64,000 nucleotides of DNA from Ardenticatenaceae bacterium (GCA_020634565.1 JACKBN010000014.1:1-64000), one strand, 5' to 3'; shown: positions 8,436 to 17,835, counted from the first letter of the stretch. Notes: generated by a model not told the origin, from the letters alone. Made by a program: numbers and translations.

Positions 8436-8969
8436 ATGGAAAATAACAAACAGGGAAACTACTTGAAATTCTTCGCCATGATCGGCACCTCAATGGTCGT
8501 CATGTACGGCTTGATGTACTTAAATTCTTACCAAATTCTGGATCATGCTAGGTTCAGCGAAACCCGCCTGTTCATGAATACAATGATGGGCGGTTCCATG
8601 ATGGCCATCATGCTTTTTTTCATGATAGGCATGTACAAAAACAAGAAAGCCAATATTGCTATTTTCATTGGAGCGGCCGTTATGCTTCTGGGTTCCATTT
8701 GGTTAGTACGCAGTCAGGTAACCGTGGATGGCGTCGATTATATGGAAGGCATGATTCCCCACCACTCCATCGCTATTTTGACCAGCGAGCGCGCAGGCAT
8801 TGAAGATCTTCGAGTGCGCGAACTGGCCGATGGCATCATTGAGGCTCAGCGCACCGAAATCAAGGAAATGGAGTGGCTGATTGAAGATATTAAAGCCAAT
8901 GGCATTGCCGCAACAGAAGAAGAGGCCAATGCCAGACCGGTACCAGACTTCACCGCCGCACCTGAATAA
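8436..8969 (+). CDS. DUF305-family membrane protein
   Basis: A 177-residue protein with three membrane segments (about 10-28, 47-66 and 73-91) that are unusually rich in methionine, then a soluble C-terminal domain. That domain carries the DUF305 hallmarks: Y-M-E-G-M-I-P-H-H (His109-His110), R-A-G, and A-Q-x2-E-I-x2-M-x2-L-I. DUF305 proteins are ferritin-like helical bundles, several of which are linked to copper or other metal binding. The Met-rich membrane part and the nearby metal ATPase fit a metal-related role, but this is inference. AAAGGATC precedes the ATG. Confidence 0.82.
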   Translation: MENNKQGNYLKFFAMIGTSMVVMYGLMYLNSYQILDHARFSETRLFMNTMMGGSMMAIMLFFMIGMYKNKKANIAIFIGAAVMLLGSIWLVRSQVTVDGVDYMEGMIPHHSIAILTSERAGIEDLRVRELADGIIEAQRTEIKEMEWLIEDIKANGIAATEEEANARPVPDFTAAPE

Positions 8970-8978
8970 TCTTTTTGT

Positions 8979-9007
8979 TTGACATAATTAAACTTTCCAC
9001 CTAATAT
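8979..9007 (+). promoter_or_regulatory. Sigma-70-type promoter for the LysM lipoprotein gene
   Basis: TTGACA (8979-8984), a 17-base spacer and TAATAT (9002-9007) form a near-consensus promoter just after the DUF305 stop. The start of the lipoprotein gene lies 67 bases downstream, so it is transcribed independently. Confidence 0.65.
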
Positions 9008-9073
9008 TTCGGAGCAGTATCGCAAGGGATTTCCATATTGACTACGCGAAACTTCTAAAAAAAGAGGTGGCAG

Positions 9074-10219
9074 TTGAAACGTTTTAGCTTTGTTTTCATC
9101 CTGATGTTGGGTCTGATTTTTGTGGCCTGCGATCAATTGCAGCCGCCCGCAGCCACAAGCGGCTCGCTGCCACCCACAACCACCTCTATCCCTCGCCCAC
9201 AGGGAACAACCGCCAGCCGCCCCGAAACAAATGAATCAATAACAACATCGCCCACGGCCACCATCACACCGACGATGGCGACGACGCGTACGGCCGTTCC
9301 CTATACCATCCAACCGGGCGACACTTTGGTGAATATCAGCAACCGCTTTGCCGTGCCGGTAGAGGAAATTGCGGAAGCCAATAATCTCACCAACCCCAAC
9401 GCCATTGAGGCAGGGCAGACCATACTCATTCCGCAGGAAGTAACGGCCGTTCCGCCGACCGATACCCCACCACCGACACCCACCCTCATACCCAATGTGC
9501 CTGACGTAGAAGTGACCAGCGAAGGTGAAGGTGACAGCGGTGGCGGTACCCCCACGCCACCAGATGAACTGGCGCCCACCGGCCGCCTGGAAATCACCCA
9601 TCCACTTACAATGGTAGTGGAAGAAAGCGGCGTCATCACCGTAGAAATTATTGCGGACCCGGCGCTGGCCACCATTGGCGAACATGAGCCGCACGCCACC
9701 GGTGTGGTTCGCCTGGATGCCAGCTACACCAACGGGGAGCGTGCCGTCTATGAGCAAACAGTCGAACTGTTCTCGCTCATGTCCGCAGAGCTGAATGCCC
9801 CGGCGTTTGACGTGTTTCCCAGCGGCGGCAACAATGTGCGCCTGCCGCGCGTCATCAGCACCACTCTGCCCGCCGTCTGGACCTGGGATGTGGTGGCCAT
9901 CAATCCTGGCGACGCACAGGTGATTACGCTAAATCTGTACAAGGAGCCGGATTCGGCCAGTGGGGTGCCCATCCTGACCCAAAGCGTCTCGCGCAATATT
10001 CAGGTTGTGGCTAAAAGTCGATGGAGCCAGTTTGTAGATGGCCTGGCGGATAATGTGCTGCTTCTGCTGGGCACAGGTGGCCCTTTGGGATTGCTGTTGG
10101 CTTTTCTCACCTATCGCGCCAGTAAAGAGAATGAACGGCTCAAGAAACAGGTGTCACGCTATCAACAAACCAACCCGCCCGCTACCGAAAACACAACTAC
10201 TGATGAGGCAAATTTATAA
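9074..10219 (+). CDS. LysM-domain lipoprotein with C-terminal membrane anchor
   Basis: A 381-residue exported protein. A basic N-terminus and hydrophobic stretch end in the lipobox F-V-A-C, with Cys19 as lipidation site. A Pro/Thr/Ser-rich linker leads to one LysM domain (about 76-120: Y-T-I-Q-P-G-D-T-L ... I-P) for peptidoglycan binding. A second Pro-rich linker and a beta-rich, Ig-like region (about 165-320) follow. Near the C-terminus is a hydrophobic helix, L-L-L-L-G-T-G-G-P-L-G-L-L-L-A-F-L, with a basic tail, so the chain may be held in the membrane at both ends. The start is TTG 9074 behind AAAGAGGTGG. Its stop overlaps the convergent kinase stop. Confidence 0.85.
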   Translation: MKRFSFVFILMLGLIFVACDQLQPPAATSGSLPPTTTSIPRPQGTTASRPETNESITTSPTATITPTMATTRTAVPYTIQPGDTLVNISNRFAVPVEEIAEANNLTNPNAIEAGQTILIPQEVTAVPPTDTPPPTPTLIPNVPDVEVTSEGEGDSGGGTPTPPDELAPTGRLEITHPLTMVVEESGVITVEIIADPALATIGEHEPHATGVVRLDASYTNGERAVYEQTVELFSLMSAELNAPAFDVFPSGGNNVRLPRVISTTLPAVWTWDVVAINPGDAQVITLNLYKEPDSASGVPILTQSVSRNIQVVAKSRWSQFVDGLADNVLLLLGTGGPLGLLLAFLTYRASKENERLKKQVSRYQQTNPPATENTTTDEANL

Positions 10220-12205
10220 TTCCTGAAGGGCTTGTTTAACCGGCAGCACGACGTGGAACTGGCTACCGAAGCAAAGATCTTCATCATGGCCGTCACTTTC
10301 AACCCAGATACGGCCGTTATGCGCCACCACAATACCCCGAGCAATCGCCAATCCTAAACCAGCCCCGCCCCCCTTAAAGCTGGTTTTGCCAGAGGAATGC
10401 AGCATTACTTCGCCCGTTTGGTAAAACTTTTCAAAGATAAGCTCATGCAGTTCAGGGGCAATGCCGATACCGCTGTCTGTGATGATGATCTCGACTTCGC
10501 CACCGTCCGCTTTTTGGTCAGGCTTGGTTGGTGGATGGAAACGGCCGTCTAGCCTTACCTCGCCCCCGTCTGGCGTGTATTTAATGGCATTCACCAAAAT
10601 CTGGTAGAACACCTTTTGCAGCGCCTCCACATCCCCCTCCACTTCTGGCAGCTTGGGCAAATTATCCAGGTTCAGCACAATGTTGCGCTCGTCCAGCGCC
10701 TCGGCAAAACGCTTGGCGATTTGCCGCAGCAAAAAGGGCAGATCCACCGGTGCCAGGTACAAATCCAGCGAACTGCTGTCGATTTTGGCCACGTCCAACA
10801 TGCTCTGAACCACTTCTTCCATGCGAGCCGCCCCGCGCCCAATGCCTTCAGACCACTTTTTGTAAAAGCCATTGGCCATAATGCCTTCATCTTCCAACAG
10901 CATTTGGGCATTAAAATTCACGATGGTCAGCGGCGTGCGCAGTTCATGTGAGGCAATGGTGATGAAGTCCGTTTTGGTTTTGTCCAGGCGTTCGAGACGG
11001 CCGTATGCTTCCTGCAAGGCCTGGGTGCGCTCGTCTACCTTCTGTTCCAACTGCTGGTTAAACCGCTTGATCTCGGCATACAGCTGCGCATTTTCCAGGG
11101 CGATGGCTACCTGATCAGCCAAAAGCTGAAAGTTTGGAATCTCGCTGGGTGAAAAGGCAGCCAGGCGATCGCTTTGCAAATCCAGGACTCCCAGCACGTT
11201 GTCCGCCATTTTAAGCGGCAGCAAAATTTCTGATTGGGCGTTGGGCGCTTTTTCATCCACCTTGTAGCGAAAATCGCGGGTAATGTCATCAATGCACAAC
11301 GGCCGTCCGTTGGCCAATACCCAGCCCACCAACCCTTTCAGGCCAGCCCGCAGCTGCAAACCACTATCCGGCACACCCTCACCCGCTTCGGCAACGGCCG
11401 TAATCGCCAATCGGTTCCGGCTGGGCAAGAAAACGCCCACGTAATACGCATCATACCGCTGCCAGATAAGTGTAGCGATTTGATCCAGCAGGCTGTCCAG
11501 CTCCAAAATGGAGGTGATGCGCTGCCCCACGGCGTAGCTGGTTTGCTGCTGCACCGTACGCTGCACCAACTCCTTGCGCTGCCGCTGCTCCACAAAGCGA
11601 AAAATCTCAGCCCGACGCAGCGCATGCAGCCGTACACCGTGGGCAACAAGACCTGTAAATGTGGCCACAAACAACATCACGGCAAAATAGAGCCAATCAT
11701 CATACTGGGGATTCTGCCAGACGATCACGCCCCACACCGCCCAGCACAACGCTTGCATCACCACATACCAATGCACCGACGTGAACATCACGCCAGCGCC
11801 AAACAAAAAGAGGGCGACATTGGCCGACTGGTTGGGCACGGGATTGTAATAAAAGCGCAGCAGGATGGTAAAAAGAATGACGCTGGCGACAACGGCCGTT
11901 CCCCGTTCGGCATGGTGAGCGGGCACATATCCCTGCATCAAAATGAAAAAGCCGACAAACAAGAAAATGCCGCTGCCCACGGCCACAGCCACCATCACCG
12001 GCTGCCCAATTTCCGTGAGCAAATATTGTTGAATGGCGGCGTACACAAAAAACATGATGGCAAAACTGCCGTAAATAAAAGGCAGACCTTCCATCTGCGT
12101 TTTGCGCAGCGCATCCTTAATTTTGGCATCCGGCACGCCCATCCTATCCAGCCGAACCAGGTTATTAAACCGCTGTCTGAATAGTTGGGTAAATGTTGGC
12201 TTCAT
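10214..12205 (-). CDS. Membrane-bound sensor histidine kinase with GAF domain
   Basis: A 663-residue kinase. The first 200 residues hold about six hydrophobic segments forming a membrane sensor. A GAF domain follows (about 225-385), then a coiled coil with the typical Q-L-E-Q-K-V-D-E-R-T-Q-A-L. HisKA has A-S-H-E-L-R-T-P-L with His420 as phosphorylation site, and HATPase shows N-A-I-K-Y-T-P-D-G-G, D-S-G-I-G-I, and G-L-G-L-A-I-A-R-G-I. No receiver domain is attached and no response regulator gene is adjacent. ATG 12205 is chosen; a GTG at 12229 is in frame. The signal is unknown. Confidence 0.92.
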   Translation of the reverse strand: MKPTFTQLFRQRFNNLVRLDRMGVPDAKIKDALRKTQMEGLPFIYGSFAIMFFVYAAIQQYLLTEIGQPVMVAVAVGSGIFLFVGFFILMQGYVPAHHAERGTAVVASVILFTILLRFYYNPVPNQSANVALFLFGAGVMFTSVHWYVVMQALCWAVWGVIVWQNPQYDDWLYFAVMLFVATFTGLVAHGVRLHALRRAEIFRFVEQRQRKELVQRTVQQQTSYAVGQRITSILELDSLLDQIATLIWQRYDAYYVGVFLPSRNRLAITAVAEAGEGVPDSGLQLRAGLKGLVGWVLANGRPLCIDDITRDFRYKVDEKAPNAQSEILLPLKMADNVLGVLDLQSDRLAAFSPSEIPNFQLLADQVAIALENAQLYAEIKRFNQQLEQKVDERTQALQEAYGRLERLDKTKTDFITIASHELRTPLTIVNFNAQMLLEDEGIMANGFYKKWSEGIGRGAARMEEVVQSMLDVAKIDSSSLDLYLAPVDLPFLLRQIAKRFAEALDERNIVLNLDNLPKLPEVEGDVEALQKVFYQILVNAIKYTPDGGEVRLDGRFHPPTKPDQKADGGEVEIIITDSGIGIAPELHELIFEKFYQTGEVMLHSSGKTSFKGGGAGLGLAIARGIVVAHNGRIWVESDGHDEDLCFGSQFHVVLPVKQALQEL

Positions 12206-12376
12206 AACGTGACACAAATCTCCAATCACTACAGGATGCGCCGATTATACCTGAGGAACGGCAGAAGTCGCAGTCGTCATTTTGCCCATTTCGTGCTTCA
12301 ATAGGGGAAAATCCTCAACAAAATCACAGTGGCCGCAAAACCACCACTGCCGACTCATTTTTAAGGAGAATCCACT

Positions 12377-14194
12377 ATGTCCACCGTTGCCCGTAAGCGT
12401 AACGAAATTCCGCAACAATATCAGTGGGATGTTGAATCCATTTTCGCCACCCCGGAAGTTTGGGAAACGGCCGTTTCTCAATTCCAGGAGCAGCTTAAAG
12501 AAATTGCCCAGTTCAAAGGTCGCCTCAGCGAAGGCCCAGCCGTGTTGGCTGATTATCTGGACGCAGCCGATGCGATGGCAACGGCCGTTGGCAAAATCTT
12601 CGTCTACGCCAGCCTGAATTACAGCGTAGACACCACCAACCAGGACGCCGCCGCTCGCAACGACCGCGCTCGCGGACTCTTTGGCATGGCGATGGCCACC
12701 ACCGCCTTCGCCCAGCCAGAAATGCTGGCCATCGGCTTCGACACGCTGCGCAGCTGGCTCACTCAGGATGAACGACTGGCCGAGTACGGTCACTACCTGG
12801 ATGGACTGGAAAAACAACAAGCGCATGTCCGTTCCGCAGAAGTAGAGCAAGTGCTGGGTCTGGTACGCGATTCCTTCAGCACCGCCTCGGCCACGCACGG
12901 CATCCTGGCCAACGCAGACCTGAAGTTTGATCCCGCAGTGGGCAGCGACGGCGCCACGTACGACATCACGCAAGGCACTATCGGCGGCCTCACGACCCAC
13001 GCCGACCGCGAAGTGCGCCGTACCGCCTGGACCCATTACGCCGATGCCCATCTCGCCTTCAAAAACACGATGGCCAATTCACTGGCGGCAGGCGTGAAGC
13101 AAGATGTGTTCAATATGCGGGTGCGTGGCTACAAAAATTCGCTGGAAGCTGCACTCTCCGGCAACTTTATCCCCACCGAGGTTTTCCACAATCTCATCAA
13201 CACCTACAAAGCCAATCTGCCTACCTGGCATCGCTACTGGAACATCCGCCGCCGGGCGCTGGGTTACGACACACTCTATCCATACGATGTAAAAGCCCCC
13301 CTGTCGCTAGACCCGCCGAATGTGCCGTATGAAACGGCCGTAGACTGGATTGCCACCGGCATGTTACCCCTGGGTCAAGAATACGCCTCTACCCTGCGCA
13401 GCGGCGCACTCGAAGAGCGCTGGGTTGATGTTTACCCCAACCAGGGCAAGCGCATGGGCGCATTCTCGTCTGGCGTCAAGGGCACCCACCCGTTCATCAT
13501 GATGAGCTATACCGACGACCTGTTCGGCCTCAGCACCCTGGCCCATGAACTGGGCCACTCGATGCACTCCTACCTGACGTGGCAGACGCAGAACAACCTC
13601 AGCTACAGCCGCTACGGCCTGTTTGTGGCCGAAGTGGCTTCCAACTTCAACCAGGCGATGGTCCGGGCCCATCTGCTGGAAGCCAACAGCAGCCCCGAAT
13701 TCCAGATTGCCGTCATCGAAGAGGCAATGTCCAACTTCCACCGTTACTTCTTCATCATGCCCACGCTGGCCCGCTTTGAGCTGGAAATCCACGAGCGCGT
13801 TGAGCGCGGTCAGGCGCTCAACGCGGACATCCTTAACAACCTGCTGGCCGATCTTTTCAGCGAAGGCTTTGGCGATGAGGTCGAGGTGGATCGGGAGCGG
13901 GTGGGCATCACTTGGGCCCAGTTCCACACGCACATGTACTCCAACTTTTACGTGTACCAGTACGCCACGGGTATTTCGGCGGCACACGCCCTCTCGCAAA
14001 GCATTTTGGCAGGCACCGAAGGCGCGGTGGACAACTATCTCAGCTTCCTCAAGGCAGGCGGCTCCGTCTTCCCACTAGACGCGCTCAAGATTGCGGGCGT
14101 CGATATGACCTCACCGGAGGCAGTAGAAACGACATTTGGCGTACTGGCGGGCTATGTGGATTTGCTAGAGGAGTTGGTGGAGCAGCGGGGCTAA
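12377..14194 (+). CDS. pepF: Oligoendopeptidase F (M3 family metallopeptidase)
   Basis: Cytoplasmic zinc endopeptidase that cleaves short peptides, in peptide recycling. The 605-residue length is typical of the family. The zinc motif is H390-E-L-G-H394-S within L-A-H-E-L-G-H-S-M-H-S, and the third ligand is expected in the downstream E-V-A-S-N-F-N. The C-terminal Y-Q-Y-A-T-G-I-S-A-A-H-A-L is also characteristic of PepF. AAGGAG lies 9 bases before the ATG. It is divergent from the sensor kinase and followed by a strong hairpin terminator. Confidence 0.95.
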   Translation: MSTVARKRNEIPQQYQWDVESIFATPEVWETAVSQFQEQLKEIAQFKGRLSEGPAVLADYLDAADAMATAVGKIFVYASLNYSVDTTNQDAAARNDRARGLFGMAMATTAFAQPEMLAIGFDTLRSWLTQDERLAEYGHYLDGLEKQQAHVRSAEVEQVLGLVRDSFSTASATHGILANADLKFDPAVGSDGATYDITQGTIGGLTTHADREVRRTAWTHYADAHLAFKNTMANSLAAGVKQDVFNMRVRGYKNSLEAALSGNFIPTEVFHNLINTYKANLPTWHRYWNIRRRALGYDTLYPYDVKAPLSLDPPNVPYETAVDWIATGMLPLGQEYASTLRSGALEERWVDVYPNQGKRMGAFSSGVKGTHPFIMMSYTDDLFGLSTLAHELGHSMHSYLTWQTQNNLSYSRYGLFVAEVASNFNQAMVRAHLLEANSSPEFQIAVIEEAMSNFHRYFFIMPTLARFELEIHERVERGQALNADILNNLLADLFSEGFGDEVEVDRERVGITWAQFHTHMYSNFYVYQYATGISAAHALSQSILAGTEGAVDNYLSFLKAGGSVFPLDALKIAGVDMTSPEAVETTFGVLAGYVDLLEELVEQRG

Positions 14195-14227
14195 TTTGGT
14201 GATTTGGTAATTGAGTAATTTTGAAGT

Positions 14228-14264
14228 GAACGGCCGTAATTGCTGTAATTACGGCCGTTCCTTT
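14228..14264 (+). terminator. Intrinsic terminator after pepF built from two palindrome copies
   Basis: GAACGGCCGTAATT (14228-14241) and AATTACGGCCGTTC (14247-14260) form a perfect 14-bp stem with the 5-base loop GCTGT, followed by CTTTGTTTT. Each arm contains one copy of the window-wide palindrome ACGGCCGT. Confidence 0.85.
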
Positions 14265-14332
14265 GTTTTGTCACCAGCCGTTTCCCGTGTACAATATTTC
14301 GCCAACAACACCCATCACGAAGAGGAAGCCCC

Positions 14333-15646
14333 ATGACAACTGTTCCCATTCAGTCCCGTACCACCACAACCCGGCGAGAACGATGGGCCTGGTATCTCTA
14401 CGATTTCGGCAATTCCGCCTATGCCTCGGTTGTGCTGCTGGCCGTTTACTCCGCCTACTTTCAGGGCAGCGTCGTTGGCGGAGCCGAAGGCTCCAGGCTG
14501 TGGGGGCTCGCTGTAGGGATTGCCATGTTGGTCGTCGCCATCACCTCCCCCATTCTGGGCACCATCGCCGATTTTTCCGGCTCCAAAAAGAAATTTTTGT
14601 TGTTTTACACCATCATGGCCTGCGTTTTTACCGCAGGTCTTTTCTTTGCCACGCCGGGCAACGTAGCCATCGGCATGGGCTTCTTCATTCTGGCTGAGAT
14701 TGGCTACCGCAGCGCCCAAGTATTTTACAATTCGCTACTGCCCGAAATTGCCGAACCGCATGAAGTTGGTCGCGTTTCTGGCAATGGCTGGGCCATCGGC
14801 ACCATTGGCGGCATCCTCTGCCTGATCATCATCCTCCCACTGATTGTGATGATTGAGGGAGATTTGATTATTCGGGCGTCATTGGTGATTACGGCCGTAT
14901 TCTTCGCCATTTCTGCTGCCCCCATCTTCCTTTGGCTGCCCGAGCGGGCCAAAGCCAAACCGCTGCCCGCCGGAGAAAACTACTTTGGCTACGCCTTTAA
15001 ACAACTCTCCCAAACTGTTAAAACAGCCAGCCAATTCAAAGAATTTCTCAAATTCATGGCAGCTTTCCTCATCTTTAACGATGGGGTGATCATGGCCCTT
15101 AACTTTGCCGCCATCATCGGCGCGGTTTTGTACGGCATGGATCAGCAGCAGCTCATCATTTTTGTCATCATTGTGCAAATTAGCAACGTCGGCGGCGCTT
15201 ACGCTTTTGGTGCCTGGGTAGACAAGCTGGGCGGCAAACGCTCGCTCACTCTCTCTATTCTCACCATGATTGCGGCTATCACCTGGCTTTATCTCAACAA
15301 CAGCGCCACCGGCTTTTACCTGGTCGGCATTCTGGCCGGATTTGCCATGGCCGGCATCCAATCGGTTAGCCGCACGATGGTAAGCTTTTTTGCCCCACCC
15401 GGCCGCAGTGCCGAATTCTACGGCTTTTTCGCCGTTGCCGGGCGGACCTCTTCCTTCATTGGCCCAACGGTTTACGGTATCATCGCAGCCGAAGCGGCGC
15501 TTTGGTATCAGACTCAAGGCCAAACCCTGGTCGCAGCCGAACAGTCAGGGCAAAAACTGGCCATTCTCTCTATCGGCATTTTTCTGCTGGTAGGGTTGTT
15601 CATTCTTAGCTTCGTCAACGAGAAAAAAGCGCGTTTATTTTCATAA
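14333..15646 (+). CDS. MFS transporter, UMF1/Atg22-like family
   Basis: A 437-residue integral membrane protein with about 12 hydrophobic segments. The start W-A-W-Y-L-Y-D-F-G-N-S-A-Y-A is the signature of the UMF1 family, related to yeast Atg22, a vacuolar amino-acid exporter. Other family pointers are P-I-L-G-T-I-A-D and the Q-S-V-S-R-T-M-V-S-F-F-A-P segment in the second half. In bacteria the substrate is usually unknown; amino acids or small metabolites are plausible. AGAGGAAG precedes the ATG. It stands between two terminators or gaps and is probably its own transcription unit. Confidence 0.9.
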   Translation: MTTVPIQSRTTTTRRERWAWYLYDFGNSAYASVVLLAVYSAYFQGSVVGGAEGSRLWGLAVGIAMLVVAITSPILGTIADFSGSKKKFLLFYTIMACVFTAGLFFATPGNVAIGMGFFILAEIGYRSAQVFYNSLLPEIAEPHEVGRVSGNGWAIGTIGGILCLIIILPLIVMIEGDLIIRASLVITAVFFAISAAPIFLWLPERAKAKPLPAGENYFGYAFKQLSQTVKTASQFKEFLKFMAAFLIFNDGVIMALNFAAIIGAVLYGMDQQQLIIFVIIVQISNVGGAYAFGAWVDKLGGKRSLTLSILTMIAAITWLYLNNSATGFYLVGILAGFAMAGIQSVSRTMVSFFAPPGRSAEFYGFFAVAGRTSSFIGPTVYGIIAAEAALWYQTQGQTLVAAEQSGQKLAILSIGIFLLVGLFILSFVNEKKARLFS

Positions 15647-15706
15647 TCAAGGAGGGGAACCCATAAGCGCCTCTCCCTAAAATTATTTCCCACCAAAGGA
15701 GCAGAC

Positions 15707-17287
15707 ATGATCTTTAAAAGCCCATATCCTGATGTTGATATTCCCAATGTGTCACTGACCGAGTTTGTGTTGTCGTACACCCAGAAATTTGGCGACAAAC
15801 CGGCACTGATTGATGGACCAAGCGGCCGTACCATTACCTACGCCCAGTTGGGTGGCGCGATTCGGCTGGTCGCCTCCAGTTTATCCAAGCGCGGCTTTGG
15901 CCAGGGGGATGTTTTTGCCATCTACAGCCCCAACCTGCCCGAATACGCCGTCGCCTTCCATGCCGTCTCCCTGTTAGGCGGTATTGTCACCACGGTCAAT
16001 CCCCTTTACACGGCCCATGAACTGGCGCACCAGCTAAAAGATGCCGGTGCCAAATATTTGTTGACCATCTCGATGTTCCTGGAAAATGCAAAAACGGCCG
16101 CTGCCGAAACCAGCATCGAAGAAATATTCACCTTCGACCCAATCGAAGGCGCGACACCCTTTGTGACTCTGCTGCAAAGCGATGGCAGCCTGCCCGAAAT
16201 CAACATCAATCCTGCTGAAGACATTGTGGTGCTCCCCTATTCCAGCGGCACCACCGGCTATCCCAAGGGCGTTATGCTCACCCACCGCAACATCGTTTCC
16301 AACTTAGTGCAGATGGACGGCATCACCGGCATTGATATCACCAACGAAGATGACATCATCATGGGCATTTTGCCCTTCTACCACATCTACGGCATGGTGG
16401 TCATCATGAACATGAGCCTCTCACGCGGGGCAACCATCGTAACGATGCCCCGTTTTGACATGGTACAGTTCCTGGAACTGGTGCAAAAACACAAGGTCAC
16501 TCGCGTCAATCTGGTGCCCCCCATTTTGGTCGGGCTGGCCAAACATCCCATCGTCGATCAATATGATTTGTCCTCGCTCGTTGAGCTTTTCTCCGGTGCA
16601 GCGCCGTTGGGCCAGGCCTTGGCTGATGAGGTAAAAACACGCCTGAACTGCCGCGTGGTTCAGGGTTACGGCCTGACCGAAACCAGCCCGGTAACCCACG
16701 TCTACAACCAGACGCGTACCGAAACCAACAAGCTGTCCTCCATCGGCCCCGCGCTCCCCAATACCGAAGTGATGATTGTTGATCCCACCAGCGGCGAGCC
16801 GGTCGGCACCAATGAACGGGGCGAACTCTGGATTCGGGGGCCGCAGGTGATGAAGGGGTATTTGAACAATCCCGACGCCACCGCCGCGACGGTCGATGAA
16901 GAAGGCTGGCTGCACACAGGCGATATTGGCTATGTAGATGACGAAGGCTTTTTCTACATCGTAGATCGTCTCAAAGAGCTGATTAAGTACAAGGGTTTTC
17001 AGGTGGCTCCGGCTGAACTGGAAGCGCTATTGCTATCGCATCCCGCTATTGCCGACGTGGCCGTTATCCCCAGCCCAGATGAAGAGGCAGGTGAAGTGCC
17101 CAAGGCGTTTGTGGTGCTCAAAGCAGAAGCCACACCGGAAAGCATCATGGAATGGGTGGCGGAACGCGTCTCCCCACAAAAGAAGGTTCGCCGCATTGAG
17201 TTTGTGGACGAAGTGCCCAAATCACTCTCTGGCAAAATTTTACGCCGCGTTCTGGTAGAACAGGAACGGGCAAAGTTAAACGATTAA
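15707..17287 (+). CDS. Acyl-CoA synthetase, 4-coumarate/long-chain type (AMP-forming)
   Basis: ATP-dependent activation of a carboxylic acid to its CoA thioester through an acyl-adenylate. The 526-residue protein shows the ANL superfamily motifs in order: Y-S-S-G-T-T-G-Y-P-K-G-V (P-loop), G-Y-G-L-T-E-T-S-P, G-E-L-W-I-R-G-P-Q-V-M-K-G-Y, H-T-G-D-I-G-Y-V-D, and D-R-L-K-E-L-I-K-Y-K-G-F-Q-V-A-P, ending with a catalytic lysine in S-L-S-G-K-I-L-R-R. It most resembles 4-coumarate-CoA ligase-like enzymes, which often act on fatty acids in bacteria; the substrate cannot be fixed from motifs. AAAGGAG precedes the ATG. Confidence 0.92.
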   Translation: MIFKSPYPDVDIPNVSLTEFVLSYTQKFGDKPALIDGPSGRTITYAQLGGAIRLVASSLSKRGFGQGDVFAIYSPNLPEYAVAFHAVSLLGGIVTTVNPLYTAHELAHQLKDAGAKYLLTISMFLENAKTAAAETSIEEIFTFDPIEGATPFVTLLQSDGSLPEININPAEDIVVLPYSSGTTGYPKGVMLTHRNIVSNLVQMDGITGIDITNEDDIIMGILPFYHIYGMVVIMNMSLSRGATIVTMPRFDMVQFLELVQKHKVTRVNLVPPILVGLAKHPIVDQYDLSSLVELFSGAAPLGQALADEVKTRLNCRVVQGYGLTETSPVTHVYNQTRTETNKLSSIGPALPNTEVMIVDPTSGEPVGTNERGELWIRGPQVMKGYLNNPDATAATVDEEGWLHTGDIGYVDDEGFFYIVDRLKELIKYKGFQVAPAELEALLLSHPAIADVAVIPSPDEEAGEVPKAFVVLKAEATPESIMEWVAERVSPQKKVRRIEFVDEVPKSLSGKILRRVLVEQERAKLND

Positions 17288-17296
17288 GTCATTTAG

Positions 17297-17336
17297 CAAT
17301 CGGGTAATCAAAACTATTGATTACCCGATTGTATTT
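17297..17336 (+). terminator. Intrinsic terminator after the acyl-CoA synthetase gene
   Basis: CAATCGGGTAATCAA (17297-17311) and TTGATTACCCGATTG (17317-17331) make a perfect 15-bp stem with a 5-base loop, followed by TATTT. It ends only 6 bases before the AAAGGAG of the next gene, so that gene's mRNA may instead begin inside or just before the hairpin. Confidence 0.75.
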
Positions 17337-17347
17337 AAAGGAGTTGT

Positions 17348-17827
17348 ATGAATACGCTTACTGAAACAGCACCGGCTTTTGTGAAGATGGCACACCAGAT
17401 TGTGTGGGCCAGCGTGGCGACTGTGGATAAAAACGGCCGTCCCCGCTCCCGCGTGCTCCATCCTATCTGGCAATGGGACGGAGAACAGCTTGTTGGCTGG
17501 ATCGCCACCAGCCCAACGCCAGTTAAACGTGCTCACCTGGGAAACAGCCCTTACGTCTCAGTTAATTACTGGACCCCCACCCACGATACCTGCGTCGCCG
17601 AATGCCAGGCCAGCTGGGTTTTCGATGATGAAGGTCGCAAAATGGTGTGGGACCTCTTCCTCAACGGGCCAGAACCAGTTGGTTACGATCCAACACTCAT
17701 TCCCGCCTGGACCAGCCCCACTGTCGATGCCTTTGCCGTGATCAAACTGGAACCGTGGCGGCTGCGCGTGTTCCCCGGCACCGTGCTCATGGGCCAGGGC
17801 GGCGACGTATTTACCTGGCAAGCATAG
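17348..17827 (+). CDS. Pyridoxamine 5'-phosphate oxidase-fold protein (PPOX family)
   Basis: A 159-residue protein with the split-barrel flavin/F420-binding fold: W-A-S-V-A-T-V-D-K-N-G-R-P-R-S-R-V-L is the typical first-strand pattern, followed by W-x8-G-W-I-A-T-S-P. Members bind FMN, F420 or haem, and many are general-stress proteins; the particular cofactor and substrate are not readable. AAAGGAG stands 6 bases before the ATG. It shares a bidirectional terminator with the convergent aminotransferase gene. Confidence 0.85.
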   Translation: MNTLTETAPAFVKMAHQIVWASVATVDKNGRPRSRVLHPIWQWDGEQLVGWIATSPTPVKRAHLGNSPYVSVNYWTPTHDTCVAECQASWVFDDEGRKMVWDLFLNGPEPVGYDPTLIPAWTSPTVDAFAVIKLEPWRLRVFPGTVLMGQGGDVFTWQA

Positions 17828-17835
17828 CAATCACG

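Noticed and set aside
10214..12229. GTG start at 12229 for the sensor kinase
   Set aside because: It adds eight residues without family support; ATG at 12205 is the simpler choice, though neither has a strong ribosome binding site.
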